NCBI GenBank assembly: GCA_027076245.1
Contig: JALTKC010000539.1
Location: forward strand, 1-9,704
Length of the DNA: 9,704 nucleotides
Direction of reading: 5' to 3'
Origin: Gammaproteobacteria bacterium
GTDB lineage: Bacteria; Pseudomonadota; Gammaproteobacteria; GRL18
The translations under genes were made by a program, and so were the position numbers. The notes beneath the pieces are model-generated. The model was not told where the DNA came from and ran no database searches. It was given only the letters and a program-made list of their open reading frames with translations. How positions within the stretch are numbered: the stretch's first letter is position 1; every line of letters starts with the position of its first letter. Shown piece after piece: positions 1 through 6,214 of this stretch.

Positions 1-888
1 GGTGTTAAAGGCGGTTATTTCCCCGTACCACCAGTCGATTCTCTGCATGATATTCGTGCTCAAATGTGTCTGACTCTGGAAGAAATGGGTCAGGAAGTTG
101 AAGTACATCACCACGAAGTAGCTACCGCTGGTCAGTGTGAAATCGGTGTTAAATTTAATACCCTGATTGCCAAGGCAGACGAAGTTCAGCAGTTAAAATA
201 TGTTGTTCATAATGTTGCTCATGCCTATGGTAAAACAGCAACCTTTATGCCTAAGCCTATTGTTGGAGACAACGGTTCCGGTATGCACGTTCACCAGTCT
301 ATCTTTAAAGATGGTGAAAACCTGTTCTCCGGTGACGGCTATGCCGGACTGTCCGAAACGGCTCTTTACTACATTGGTGGTATCATCAAGCATGCCCGTG
401 CTCTGAATGCTTTTACTAACTCCTCAACCAATAGTTACAAGCGTCTGGTTCCAGGGTTTGAAGCACCTGTTATGCTGGCTTATTCAGCCCGTAACCGCTC
501 AGCTTCTATTCGTATTCCTTATGAGTCTAATCCTAAGGGCCGTCGTATTGAAGTTCGTTTCCCTGATCCAACTGCCAACCCATACCTGGCATTCTCTGCC
601 ATGCTGATGGCTGGCCTGGACGGTATTCAGAACAAGATCCATCCTGGCGATGCTATGGACAAGGATTTATATGATCTGCCAGCAGAAGAAGCTGCCGAAA
701 TCCCAACGGTTGCCAGCTCACTGGATCAGGCCTTAGAAGCTCTGGAAAATGATATGGACTTCCTGACTCAGGGCGGTGTTTTCACAGAAGATATGATTAA
801 AGCCTTTATCGAACTGAAGATGGAGCAGGTCACACGTTTACGCATGACTACTCATCCTGTTGAGTTTGATATGTACTATAGCTGCTAA
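1..888 (+). CDS. glnA: Glutamine synthetase type I, 3' part (5' end outside window)
   Basis: The reading frame is open from base 1, so this is the C-terminal 295 residues of a protein that is about 469 residues in E. coli. The enzyme makes glutamine from glutamate, ammonia and ATP in the cytoplasm as a dodecamer. Visible family blocks, in order, are KGGYFPVPPVDS, the HHHEVATAGQ segment, DNGSGMHVHQS, the NRSASIRIP segment and RRIEVRFPDPTANPYL. Near the C-terminus DLYDLPAEE contains the tyrosine (codon 670-672) matching the adenylylated Tyr397 of the enteric enzyme. This suggests GlnE-type covalent control, although GlnE is not in the window. The first ATG inside the window (66-68) is an internal methionine, not the start. 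The stop TAA is followed by a terminator, separating the gene from ntrBC. Identity is essentially certain. Confidence 0.98.
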   Translation, partial: GVKGGYFPVPPVDSLHDIRAQMCLTLEEMGQEVEVHHHEVATAGQCEIGVKFNTLIAKADEVQQLKYVVHNVAHAYGKTATFMPKPIVGDNGSGMHVHQSIFKDGENLFSGDGYAGLSETALYYIGGIIKHARALNAFTNSSTNSYKRLVPGFEAPVMLAYSARNRSASIRIPYESNPKGRRIEVRFPDPTANPYLAFSAMLMAGLDGIQNKIHPGDAMDKDLYDLPAEEAAEIPTVASSLDQALEALENDMDFLTQGGVFTEDMIKAFIELKMEQVTRLRMTTHPVEFDMYYSC

Positions 889-907
889 TTGCAGATTTCA
901 GTCCGGT

Positions 908-923
908 CAGGTTAAATAACCTG
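908..923. repeat. Short perfect palindrome in the glnA 3' region
   Basis: CAGGTTA and TAACCTG flank a central AA, giving a perfect 16-base inverted repeat just after the glnA stop. As RNA it would form a 6-bp stem with a 4-base loop. It has no T-run, so it is not itself an intrinsic terminator. It may be a 3'-UTR hairpin upstream of the real terminator, or may be meaningless. Confidence 0.4.
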
Positions 924-944
924 TCAGGTATTGAAAAGTAACTT

Positions 945-985
945 AAAAAGCCCTGAATGCCTTTGTGTATTCAGGGCTTTTTTTT
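945..985 (+). terminator. Intrinsic terminator of glnA
   Basis: A perfect 14-bp stem is formed by 945-958 and 969-982. Its core is AGCCCTGAAT paired with ATTCAGGGCT, the loop is 10 bases, and the 3' arm runs into nine consecutive T residues (978-986 region). This is a textbook Rho-independent terminator 57 bases after the glnA stop. The A-run on the left side could also allow some function on the minus strand, but no minus-strand gene ends here. Confidence 0.92.
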
Positions 986-1008
986 ATGTACAGAAATATT
1001 CTGGTAAG

Positions 1009-1029
1009 TATGCACTTTCTTAGTGCATA
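1009..1029. promoter_or_regulatory. Putative NtrC-binding enhancer site
   Basis: The 17-base core TGCACTTTCTTAGTGCA matches the NtrC dyad (TGCAC-N7-GTGCA). The symmetry extends to 8-base arms, TATGCACT and AGTGCATA, with a 5-base spacer. It lies about 165 bases upstream of the start site predicted from the sigma-54 element at 1166-1181, a normal distance for an enhancer. The match and symmetry are seen directly. Binding by the NtrC encoded at 2411-3850, and hence autoregulation of ntrBC, is inferred. Only one strong site was found. Confidence 0.75.
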
Positions 1030-1165
1030 ATAGCAAGAATACAGTATTAGTCATAATAGCAAACAAGCCTATTCAGAATTGAAAAAGGCTCAATAAACAA
1101 TAGCTTGGATAATAAATGCCTGGAATTACTTAAAAAAAAGAACAATTAAAGAAAAATTTCATTTC

Positions 1166-1181
1166 TGGATCAATTTTTGCT
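1166..1181 (+). promoter_or_regulatory. Putative sigma-54 (-24/-12) promoter of ntrBC
   Basis: TGGATCAATTTTTGCT carries the invariant GG (1167-1168) and GC (1179-1180) with exactly 10 bases between them. It also has the TTGCT -12 block and agrees with TGGCACG-N4-TTGCW at most fixed positions, with departures in the CA of the -24 block and the following G. Transcription should start near 1192, leaving a leader of about 77 bases before ntrB. The upstream NtrC-type dyad at 1009-1029 strongly supports the reading. Confidence 0.72.
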
Positions 1182-1268
1182 TAATCACTGTAATAATAAG
1201 TAGATACTTAATTAAATAAACTATCCGCATATCTTATGCCACCTGATGAGACATGATGTCAAACTCCG

Positions 1269-2363
1269 ATGATAAATTATTCAACAGACAACATACTGGA
1301 TAATCTTAATACCGCTATTGTGCTTCTGGACAGTAGTCTGAATGTACTGTTTATCAATCCTGCAGCAGAAATGCTGCTGGGTGTCAGCTCTAATAAAATT
1401 AACACCAAAAGTATAAGTCAACTTATAGAGGATCCTGAATTACAGGCCTCAATTCAGGAGACCCTGGACAGTAATCATCCTTTTACCCAGCGAGAGAAAA
1501 ACCTGCAGTTACAGGATTATGCTGTGGTCGTGGATGTGACGGTTCAGCCAATCTATTCAGATCATAATGAAAAGCAGTTATTAATAGAATTTAATCAACT
1601 GGATCGACACCTGCGTATTACCCGAGAAGAGAACTTGCTTGCTCAGCATGAAACCGTCCGGGCTTTATTACGCAGTATGGCACACGAAGTTAAAAATCCG
1701 CTGGGCGGTATTCGTGGAGCAGCGCAGTTACTGGAGCGGGAGCTGAATGATGAAGAGCTAACCGAATATACCCAGGTGATTATTGATGAGGCTGACCGTT
1801 TAAAAAAACTGGTGGATAGAATGCTGGGTCCCAATGCCCTGCCCAACCGTACCATGGTCAATATTCATTCGGTCACAGAACGGGTTCGAAGTCTGCTTAA
1901 GGCAGACAAAATACACGATGTACATATCTTTTTTGACTATGATCCCAGTATTCCGGAAATAGAATTTGATCCGGAACATTTGATTCAGGCAGTATTAAAT
2001 ATTGTCCGCAATGCTGCACAGGCCTTATCTGAGCAGAAAGATACAGTGGATGAACATGGCCGTGAAAAAGAGAAAAAAATTACTATTCGTACCCGAATTT
2101 TACGCCATTTTAATATCGGTCAGAAATACTACAAACTGGTGGCCAGGATGGACATTATTGATAACGGGCCGGGTATTTCCAGGCAGATGCAGGAGCGGAT
2201 ATTTATGCCCCTGATCACCGGCCGTGCTGAAGGAACCGGCCTGGGACTGTCAATTGCACAATCACTGATCAGTCAGAATGGCGGCCTGATAGAATGTCAG
2301 AGCCGACCGGGTAAAACCGTATTCAGTCTGCTTTTACCCATTAAAGATAAGCAAAAAACTTAA
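1269..2363 (+). CDS. ntrB: Nitrogen regulation sensor histidine kinase/phosphatase NtrB
   Basis: NtrB (GlnL) phosphorylates NtrC when nitrogen is short and dephosphorylates it when PII signals sufficiency. It is cytoplasmic, and no membrane segment is visible. The 364 residues show an N-terminal PAS domain (about 8-120), then the H box SMAHEVKNPLGG with the phospho-acceptor His139, the same number as in E. coli NtrB. The N box is IVRNAAQAL (Asn248), followed by the G1 box DNGPGI (298-303) and the G2 box GTGLGLS (322-328) of the HATPase domain. Length is close to the roughly 349 residues of the enteric protein. No good Shine-Dalgarno precedes the ATG at 1269 and no in-frame alternative was found upstream. 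The gene follows a putative sigma-54/NtrC promoter and precedes ntrC by 47 bases, so the two are probably one operon. Confidence 0.96.
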   Translation: MINYSTDNILDNLNTAIVLLDSSLNVLFINPAAEMLLGVSSNKINTKSISQLIEDPELQASIQETLDSNHPFTQREKNLQLQDYAVVVDVTVQPIYSDHNEKQLLIEFNQLDRHLRITREENLLAQHETVRALLRSMAHEVKNPLGGIRGAAQLLERELNDEELTEYTQVIIDEADRLKKLVDRMLGPNALPNRTMVNIHSVTERVRSLLKADKIHDVHIFFDYDPSIPEIEFDPEHLIQAVLNIVRNAAQALSEQKDTVDEHGREKEKKITIRTRILRHFNIGQKYYKLVARMDIIDNGPGISRQMQERIFMPLITGRAEGTGLGLSIAQSLISQNGGLIECQSRPGKTVFSLLLPIKDKQKT

Positions 2364-2400
2364 TGAAAAGAACAGCCAATGCATAAAATATATATTATTC

Positions 2401-2404
2401 GGAG
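2401..2404 (+). promoter_or_regulatory. Ribosome binding site of ntrC
   Basis: GGAG lies six bases before the ATG at 2411 and fixes the ntrC start. This matters because the encoded N-terminus is longer than in enteric NtrC. Confidence 0.7.
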
Positions 2405-2410
2405 TGCGCT

Positions 2411-3850
2411 ATGACAACACATTCGAGCACACAGGCAAGCACGCAAGACAACACACAGGATATCGTCTGGGTTATCGATGATGATCGATCCATCCGCTGG
2501 GTGCTGGAAAAAGCCTTTAAACAGACCAACTTTGAAGTAGAAAGCTTTGAAAATGCTGAATCTGTCCTGTCGGCCCTCAAGAAAGCTCAGCCCGACTGCA
2601 TTATTACCGATATACGCATGCCGGGAATGGATGGTTTTGGCCTGCTGGAGCAGCTGAAAAAAAATTACAAAGATATTCCCGTTATTATTATGACGGCCCA
2701 TTCCGATCTGGACAGTGCCGTGTCTGCCTATGAAGGCGGTGCATTTGAATACTTGCCCAAACCGTTTGATGTGGATGAAGCCGTAGAGCTGGTGCAGCGG
2801 GCACTGAGCTTGAGAAAGTCAGAAAAAGCCCGAAAACTGGATGCCAAACTCATCAATGAAACCTCAGAAATTATTGGTGAAGCCGCCTCCATGCAGGAAG
2901 TTTTCCGTGCCATAGGCCGGCTGTCCCGATCCAATATTACTGTTATGATTAATGGTGAGTCGGGTACCGGTAAAGAGCTGGTGGCCAAAGCTCTGCACCG
3001 TCACAGTCCCCGTTCGGACAAGCCATTTATTGCCCTGAATACCGCAGCCATTCCTAAAGATCTGCTGGAATCAGAACTGTTCGGTCATGAACGTGGGGCT
3101 TTTACCGGAGCCCAGTCACAGCGGGTTGGCCGATTTGAACAGGCTGACGGCGGTACTCTGTTTCTGGATGAAATTGGTGACATGCCGGCAGAATTACAGA
3201 CCAGACTATTAAGAGTACTGGCCGATGGTGAATTTTACCGGGTCGGCGGCCGGGAACCGGTCAAGGTAGATGTGCGGATCATTGCTGCCACTCATCAGAA
3301 CCTGGATAAACGGGTACAGGAAGGTCTGTTCCGTGAGGATCTCTTTCATCGTTTAAATGTGATCCGTATTCATATACCCACCTTAAGTGAGCGTCAGGAA
3401 GATATTCCCCTGCTGGCGGATTATTTTCTTAACCGAGCCGCCCAGGAACTGAAAGTAGAAAAGAAAACTCTGGATGCGGAAAGCAAGGTGTTTTTAAGCC
3501 GTCAGCCCTGGCCGGGCAATGTCCGACAACTGGAAAATGTCTGTCGCTGGCTAACAGTTATGTCTCCGGCCCAGTTGGTACACGTTGAGGATATGCCGCC
3601 GGAACTGAAAAGTACAGAACAGGAAGAAGCCGTTAACAGTAACTGGGAAGCGGCTTTAAGAATGTGGCTGGACTCTAAACTGGCTTCCGGAGCAGAAAAT
3701 GTCCTGGCCACACTGATACCGGATATGGAACGTATTATGATAGATGTGGCCCTGAAGCATACCGGCGGTAGAAAACAGGATGCCGCCCGGCTGCTGGGTT
3801 GGGGCCGAAATACCCTGACCCGAAAAATCAAGGAACTGGAGATAGAGTAA
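2411..3850 (+). CDS. ntrC: Nitrogen regulation response regulator NtrC (sigma-54 activator)
   Basis: NtrC (GlnG) is the DNA-binding enhancer protein that, once phosphorylated by NtrB, uses ATP hydrolysis to open sigma-54 promoters of nitrogen genes. Three domains are clear. The receiver (about 17-130) has the acidic pocket DDD and phospho-acceptor Asp67 in TDIRMPGMDG. The AAA+ domain has Walker A GESGTGKE (182-189), the sigma-54 contact loop GAFTGA (229-234) and Walker B GGTLFLDEIGD (247-257). A Fis-type helix-turn-helix occupies the last 35 residues. At 479 residues it is slightly longer than E. coli NtrC (469), mainly because of a Thr/Ser/Gln-rich extension of about 13 residues before the first receiver strand. 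This explains why Asp67 stands where E. coli has Asp54. Its stop lies five bases from the stop of the convergent mlaC-like gene, with no obvious bidirectional terminator. Confidence 0.97.
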   Translation: MTTHSSTQASTQDNTQDIVWVIDDDRSIRWVLEKAFKQTNFEVESFENAESVLSALKKAQPDCIITDIRMPGMDGFGLLEQLKKNYKDIPVIIMTAHSDLDSAVSAYEGGAFEYLPKPFDVDEAVELVQRALSLRKSEKARKLDAKLINETSEIIGEAASMQEVFRAIGRLSRSNITVMINGESGTGKELVAKALHRHSPRSDKPFIALNTAAIPKDLLESELFGHERGAFTGAQSQRVGRFEQADGGTLFLDEIGDMPAELQTRLLRVLADGEFYRVGGREPVKVDVRIIAATHQNLDKRVQEGLFREDLFHRLNVIRIHIPTLSERQEDIPLLADYFLNRAAQELKVEKKTLDAESKVFLSRQPWPGNVRQLENVCRWLTVMSPAQLVHVEDMPPELKSTEQEEAVNSNWEAALRMWLDSKLASGAENVLATLIPDMERIMIDVALKHTGGRKQDAARLLGWGRNTLTRKIKELEIE

Positions 3851-3855
3851 AAAAC

Positions 3856-4539
3856 CTAGCTCTTCTCTACCTTAGGTCCGGCTTCAGCAGACTGGTTAAT
3901 TTTAGAGTTTTTGTCTTTCAGATCAGCCAGCAGAGCATCCATTCCCTTTTGTGAAATAATCTGTTTAAAGGTGGAGCGGTAGGTGGTAACCAGGCTGATC
4001 CCTTCAACAGTAACATCATAAACCTGCCATTTCCCGGCTTTGTTGCGATAAAGGTCGTAATTGACTTTTATCGGATCACCACCATTGGGCGGGTTGATTT
4101 GTGAACGGACTGTAGCGTATTTACTGTCTAATTTACCGCGAAAAGGCTTAAATGAGATGATATCTTCGTTTAAATCATTTTTCTGCAGGTAATCAATAAA
4201 GGCCCTGGAATAAAACTTGATAACCAGGTTTTTGAACTCATTTGTAAATTCCTGCTGCTGTTCCGGGCTTGCCTTCTTCCAGTTTCTACCCAGTACCCAG
4301 CGGGACATTAATTTAAAATTGACTTTAGGCACCAGATTTTCACGGATAAGTTTGTGTGCCACGCCTGGATCTTTACGTATAGCATCGGTATTTTCAATAA
4401 AAGAATTAAGTACTTTCTTTGATGTTTCTTCCATTAAACGCTGAGGTTCCGGTACCTCACTGGCGGTGGCTGAAGTGAATAAAAACAGGCTGAGTAATAT
4501 TGTAAAAATGACTCGGGATCCATATTGTAAAGTTGACAT
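3856..4539 (-). CDS. mlaC: MlaC/Ttg2D-family periplasmic phospholipid-binding protein
   Basis: The protein belongs to the MlaC (Ttg2D) family, which carries phospholipids across the periplasm between the outer-membrane MlaA complex and the inner-membrane MlaFEDB transporter. It has 227 residues from the ATG at 4537-4539. That ATG is preceded by AGGAGAG at good spacing, so it is preferred over an ATG eight codons upstream (4561-4563) that lacks such a site. A signal peptide is evident: hydrophobic RVIFTILLSLFLFTSATA, with likely cleavage after Ala26. The mature part shows family features: LVPKVNFKLMSRWVLGRNW, a Q-F-F-L-Y helix pattern, then KVNYDLYRNKAGKWQVYDVTVEGISLVTTYRSTF. The C-terminal tail is charged. 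No mlaA, B, D, E or F lies within the window, so the gene is an orphan here, or the rest is elsewhere. It runs convergent to ntrC. The symbol is assigned by family. Confidence 0.85.
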   Translation of the reverse strand: MSTLQYGSRVIFTILLSLFLFTSATASEVPEPQRLMEETSKKVLNSFIENTDAIRKDPGVAHKLIRENLVPKVNFKLMSRWVLGRNWKKASPEQQQEFTNEFKNLVIKFYSRAFIDYLQKNDLNEDIISFKPFRGKLDSKYATVRSQINPPNGGDPIKVNYDLYRNKAGKWQVYDVTVEGISLVTTYRSTFKQIISQKGMDALLADLKDKNSKINQSAEAGPKVEKS

Positions 4540-4540
4540 A

Positions 4541-4554
4541 ATCTCTCCTGATGA
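4541..4554 (-). promoter_or_regulatory. Ribosome binding site deciding the mlaC start
   Basis: On the minus strand a CAGGAGAGATT block stands directly before the ATG at 4537-4539. It gives a near-ideal Shine-Dalgarno (AGGAGA) and favours this start over the upstream in-frame ATG at 4561-4563. Confidence 0.65.
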
Positions 4555-4715
4555 TATGTGCAAGTAAATGCTGAATTAAATTTTCGGGTATTGTATAACT
4601 TTATGCAGTAAAAGGCAGACAGAAAAAACCGACAAAGACATCCTGAATAGCGTATTGTAGCCGAAAAACCGTTTCTTTTCTAAAAACAGACGCACATAAA
4701 CAAGTTAATTAGGAG

Positions 4716-4721
4716 TATAAT
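4716..4721 (+). promoter_or_regulatory. Possible sigma-70 -10 element for trhP
   Basis: A perfect TATAAT sits 87 bases before the trhP start and would place the transcription start near 4728. The hexamer 17 bases upstream (CACATA, 4693-4698) is a poor -35, so the promoter call rests mainly on the -10 and on its position in a divergent intergenic region. No convincing promoter was found for the minus-strand mlaC gene in the same region. Confidence 0.35.
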
Positions 4722-4768
4722 AGCGCCAGTTTAATGAATTAATGCTTAATAAGCGCCTGTTTGTTACA

Positions 4769-4809
4769 TAGAAGTTATATAAAAAGTTATATTAGAAGTT
4801 GTAAAAAGT
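4769..4809 (+). repeat. Short direct repeat before the trhP start
   Basis: Two imperfect copies of TAGAAGTT followed by A/T-rich sequence and AAAAAGT begin at 4769 and 4793, a 24-base period. The second copy runs into the GTG start and supplies the only ribosome-binding-like purines (AGAAG, 4794-4798). It may simply be AT-rich local duplication. Confidence 0.4.
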
Positions 4810-6166
4810 GTTGAAAAAACCTGAATTATTATTGCCTGCCGGCACCATTAAAAATATGCGCTATGCCTATGCCTTTGGTGCGGATGCTGTTTATGCTGGC
4901 CAGCCACGTTATAGTCTGCGGGCGAGAAATAACGACTTTACTTATGACAACATTAAAACTGGCATTGATGAAGCGCATCAGCAGGGCAAAAAATTCTTTC
5001 TGGCATCCAATGTTATCCCGCATAATTCCAAGGTAAAAACCTATCTGGATGACATTGCGCCTATTATAGAGCTCAATCCCGATGCGCTGATTATGGCTGA
5101 TCCGGGCCTGATCATGATGGTTAAGGAGCGCTGGCCGAATACTACCATTCATTTGTCTGTTCAGGCCAATACCACTAACTATGCTGCGGTAAAATTCTGG
5201 CAGTCTATAGGAGTGGAACGGGTGATTCTGTCCCGGGAACTGTCGCTGGATGAAATTGAAGAAATCCGTCAGGAATGTCCGGATATGGAGCTGGAGGTAT
5301 TTGTACACGGTGCCCTATGTATTGCCTATTCCGGCCGCTGCCTGCTGTCGGGCTATTTTAATCATCGCGATCCCAATCAGGGCACCTGTACCAATGCCTG
5401 CCGCTGGGAATACAAGGTGCATGAAGGGCAGGAAGATATCACCGGTGATGTTCAGCCGCAGAAAATTGATTTTGATCCTTTTGCGGCCATGAATTCGCCC
5501 GAAGCCTTTCCCGATGACAGTCAGCTTAAGCGCCATCCACTGGCAGACAAGGTGTATCTGATTGAAGAGTCTGAGCGTCCCGGTGAATATATGCCGATTA
5601 TTGAGGATGAAAACGGCACTTATATTATGAATTCAAAGGATCTGCGTGCTCTTGAGCATGTTGAACGTTTAATGCAGATTGGTGTAGATTCCCTTAAAAT
5701 TGAAGGCCGAACCAAGTCCCATTATTACGCGGCCCGAACCGCCCAGGTTTATCGTCAGGCGGTTGATGCACTGGCGCGGGGTGAAGCCTTTGATATGGAG
5801 CTGTATGCTGATCTAAACAGTCTGGCCAACCGGGGCTATACCGATGGATTTTTCCAGCGCCACCATACCCAGGAATATCAGAACTACATGGATAACCATT
5901 CCCGCAGTAAAAGTCAGCAGTTTGTCGGCGAAGTGATTGCTTATGATCCATCTGCACAGACGGCTACTGTGGATGTAAAAAACCGTTTTTCTGTGGGTGA
6001 TACTCTGGAGCTGATACTACCGGAAGGTAACAGACCGTTTACCCTGGAAGCCATCCACAGCCAGAAGGGTGAAGCCATGGATGTGGCACCGGGCAGCGGT
6101 CATATTGTAACCATTCCGGTGCCTTATCAGGCTGATCAATACAGTCTGATAGCCCGTAATTTATAA
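4808..6166 (+). CDS. trhP: tRNA hydroxylation protein TrhP (YegQ), U32 peptidase family
   Basis: TrhP, formerly annotated as U32 protease YegQ, is needed for the prephenate-dependent route to 5-hydroxyuridine at position 34 of certain tRNAs, the precursor of cmo5U/mcmo5U. The 452-residue product matches the E. coli protein (about 453) along its length. It has PELLLPAGTIKNMRYAYAFG at the N-terminus, then GADAVYAGQPRYSLR, DALIMADPGL, HLSVQAN, VILSRELSLDEIEEI and KIEGRTKSHYYAARTAQVYRQA. Four cysteines, 171, 178, 194 and 198 (in ALCIAYSGRC and NQGTCTNACRW), correspond to the family's iron-sulfur ligands. A U32 C-terminal domain (about 370-450) ends the protein. The start is GTG at 4808 with an adjacent TTG at 4811. 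Both are non-ATG and the ribosome binding site is weak, so the start is uncertain by one codon. hemB follows after 48 bases and may be cotranscribed. Confidence 0.93.
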   Translation: MLKKPELLLPAGTIKNMRYAYAFGADAVYAGQPRYSLRARNNDFTYDNIKTGIDEAHQQGKKFFLASNVIPHNSKVKTYLDDIAPIIELNPDALIMADPGLIMMVKERWPNTTIHLSVQANTTNYAAVKFWQSIGVERVILSRELSLDEIEEIRQECPDMELEVFVHGALCIAYSGRCLLSGYFNHRDPNQGTCTNACRWEYKVHEGQEDITGDVQPQKIDFDPFAAMNSPEAFPDDSQLKRHPLADKVYLIEESERPGEYMPIIEDENGTYIMNSKDLRALEHVERLMQIGVDSLKIEGRTKSHYYAARTAQVYRQAVDALARGEAFDMELYADLNSLANRGYTDGFFQRHHTQEYQNYMDNHSRSKSQQFVGEVIAYDPSAQTATVDVKNRFSVGDTLELILPEGNRPFTLEAIHSQKGEAMDVAPGSGHIVTIPVPYQADQYSLIARNL

Positions 6167-6186
6167 CCTATAACCTATAACATATA
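6162..6186 (+). repeat. Tandem 7-base repeat between trhP and hemB
   Basis: TATAACC occurs twice exactly at 6162-6175. A third copy with one change follows, then a partial copy, to about 6186. The array overlaps the trhP stop codon. A change in copy number would alter the trhP-hemB spacing, or with non-multiples of three the position of the stop. No known function. Confidence 0.7.
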
Positions 6187-6203
6187 GTTTGTAATCAATA
6201 CAC

Positions 6204-6210
6204 AGGAGAG
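6204..6210 (+). promoter_or_regulatory. Strong ribosome binding site for hemB TTG start
   Basis: AGGAGAG lies four bases before TTG at 6215. It is a near-perfect Shine-Dalgarno at workable spacing and supports initiation at this rare codon rather than at any later ATG. Confidence 0.75.
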
Positions 6211-6214
6211 AACC

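Larger units (their letters stand above)
889..1268. other. Intergenic region glnA-ntrB
   Basis: This 380-base AT-rich stretch holds no convincing ORF. It contains the glnA 3' palindrome, the glnA terminator, the NtrC-type dyad and the sigma-54 promoter listed separately. The part from about 1030 to 1160 is A-rich (including an eight-A run near 1131) and could provide the flexibility needed for looping between enhancer and promoter. An 11-base dyad, GACATGATGTC, lies at 1250-1260 immediately before the ntrB start, where a ribosome binding site would be expected. Confidence 0.7.

Noticed and set aside
193..393. Minus-strand open frame inside glnA, and similar minus-strand frames inside ntrB, ntrC, trhP, hemB and aroE
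   Set aside because: These lie opposite well-recognised conserved coding sequences, have no family resemblance and no ribosome binding sites, and are shadows of the real genes.
1091..1121. Second sigma-54-like element around TTGGATAATAAATGCC
   Set aside because: The GG-to-GC spacing is nine bases, not the strict ten, and the flanking consensus is poor compared with 1166-1181.
3854..3877. ACCTA...TAGGT inverted repeat between ntrC and mlaC as a bidirectional terminator
   Set aside because: Only five paired bases with a 14-base loop and no T-run on either strand after the stem; it also overlaps the end of the mlaC-like gene. Too weak to call.
4564..4680. Minus-strand sigma-70 promoter for mlaC around TTATACAAT
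   Set aside because: No acceptable -35 at 16-18 bases upstream on the minus strand; a -10-like AT-rich match alone is expected by chance in such DNA.
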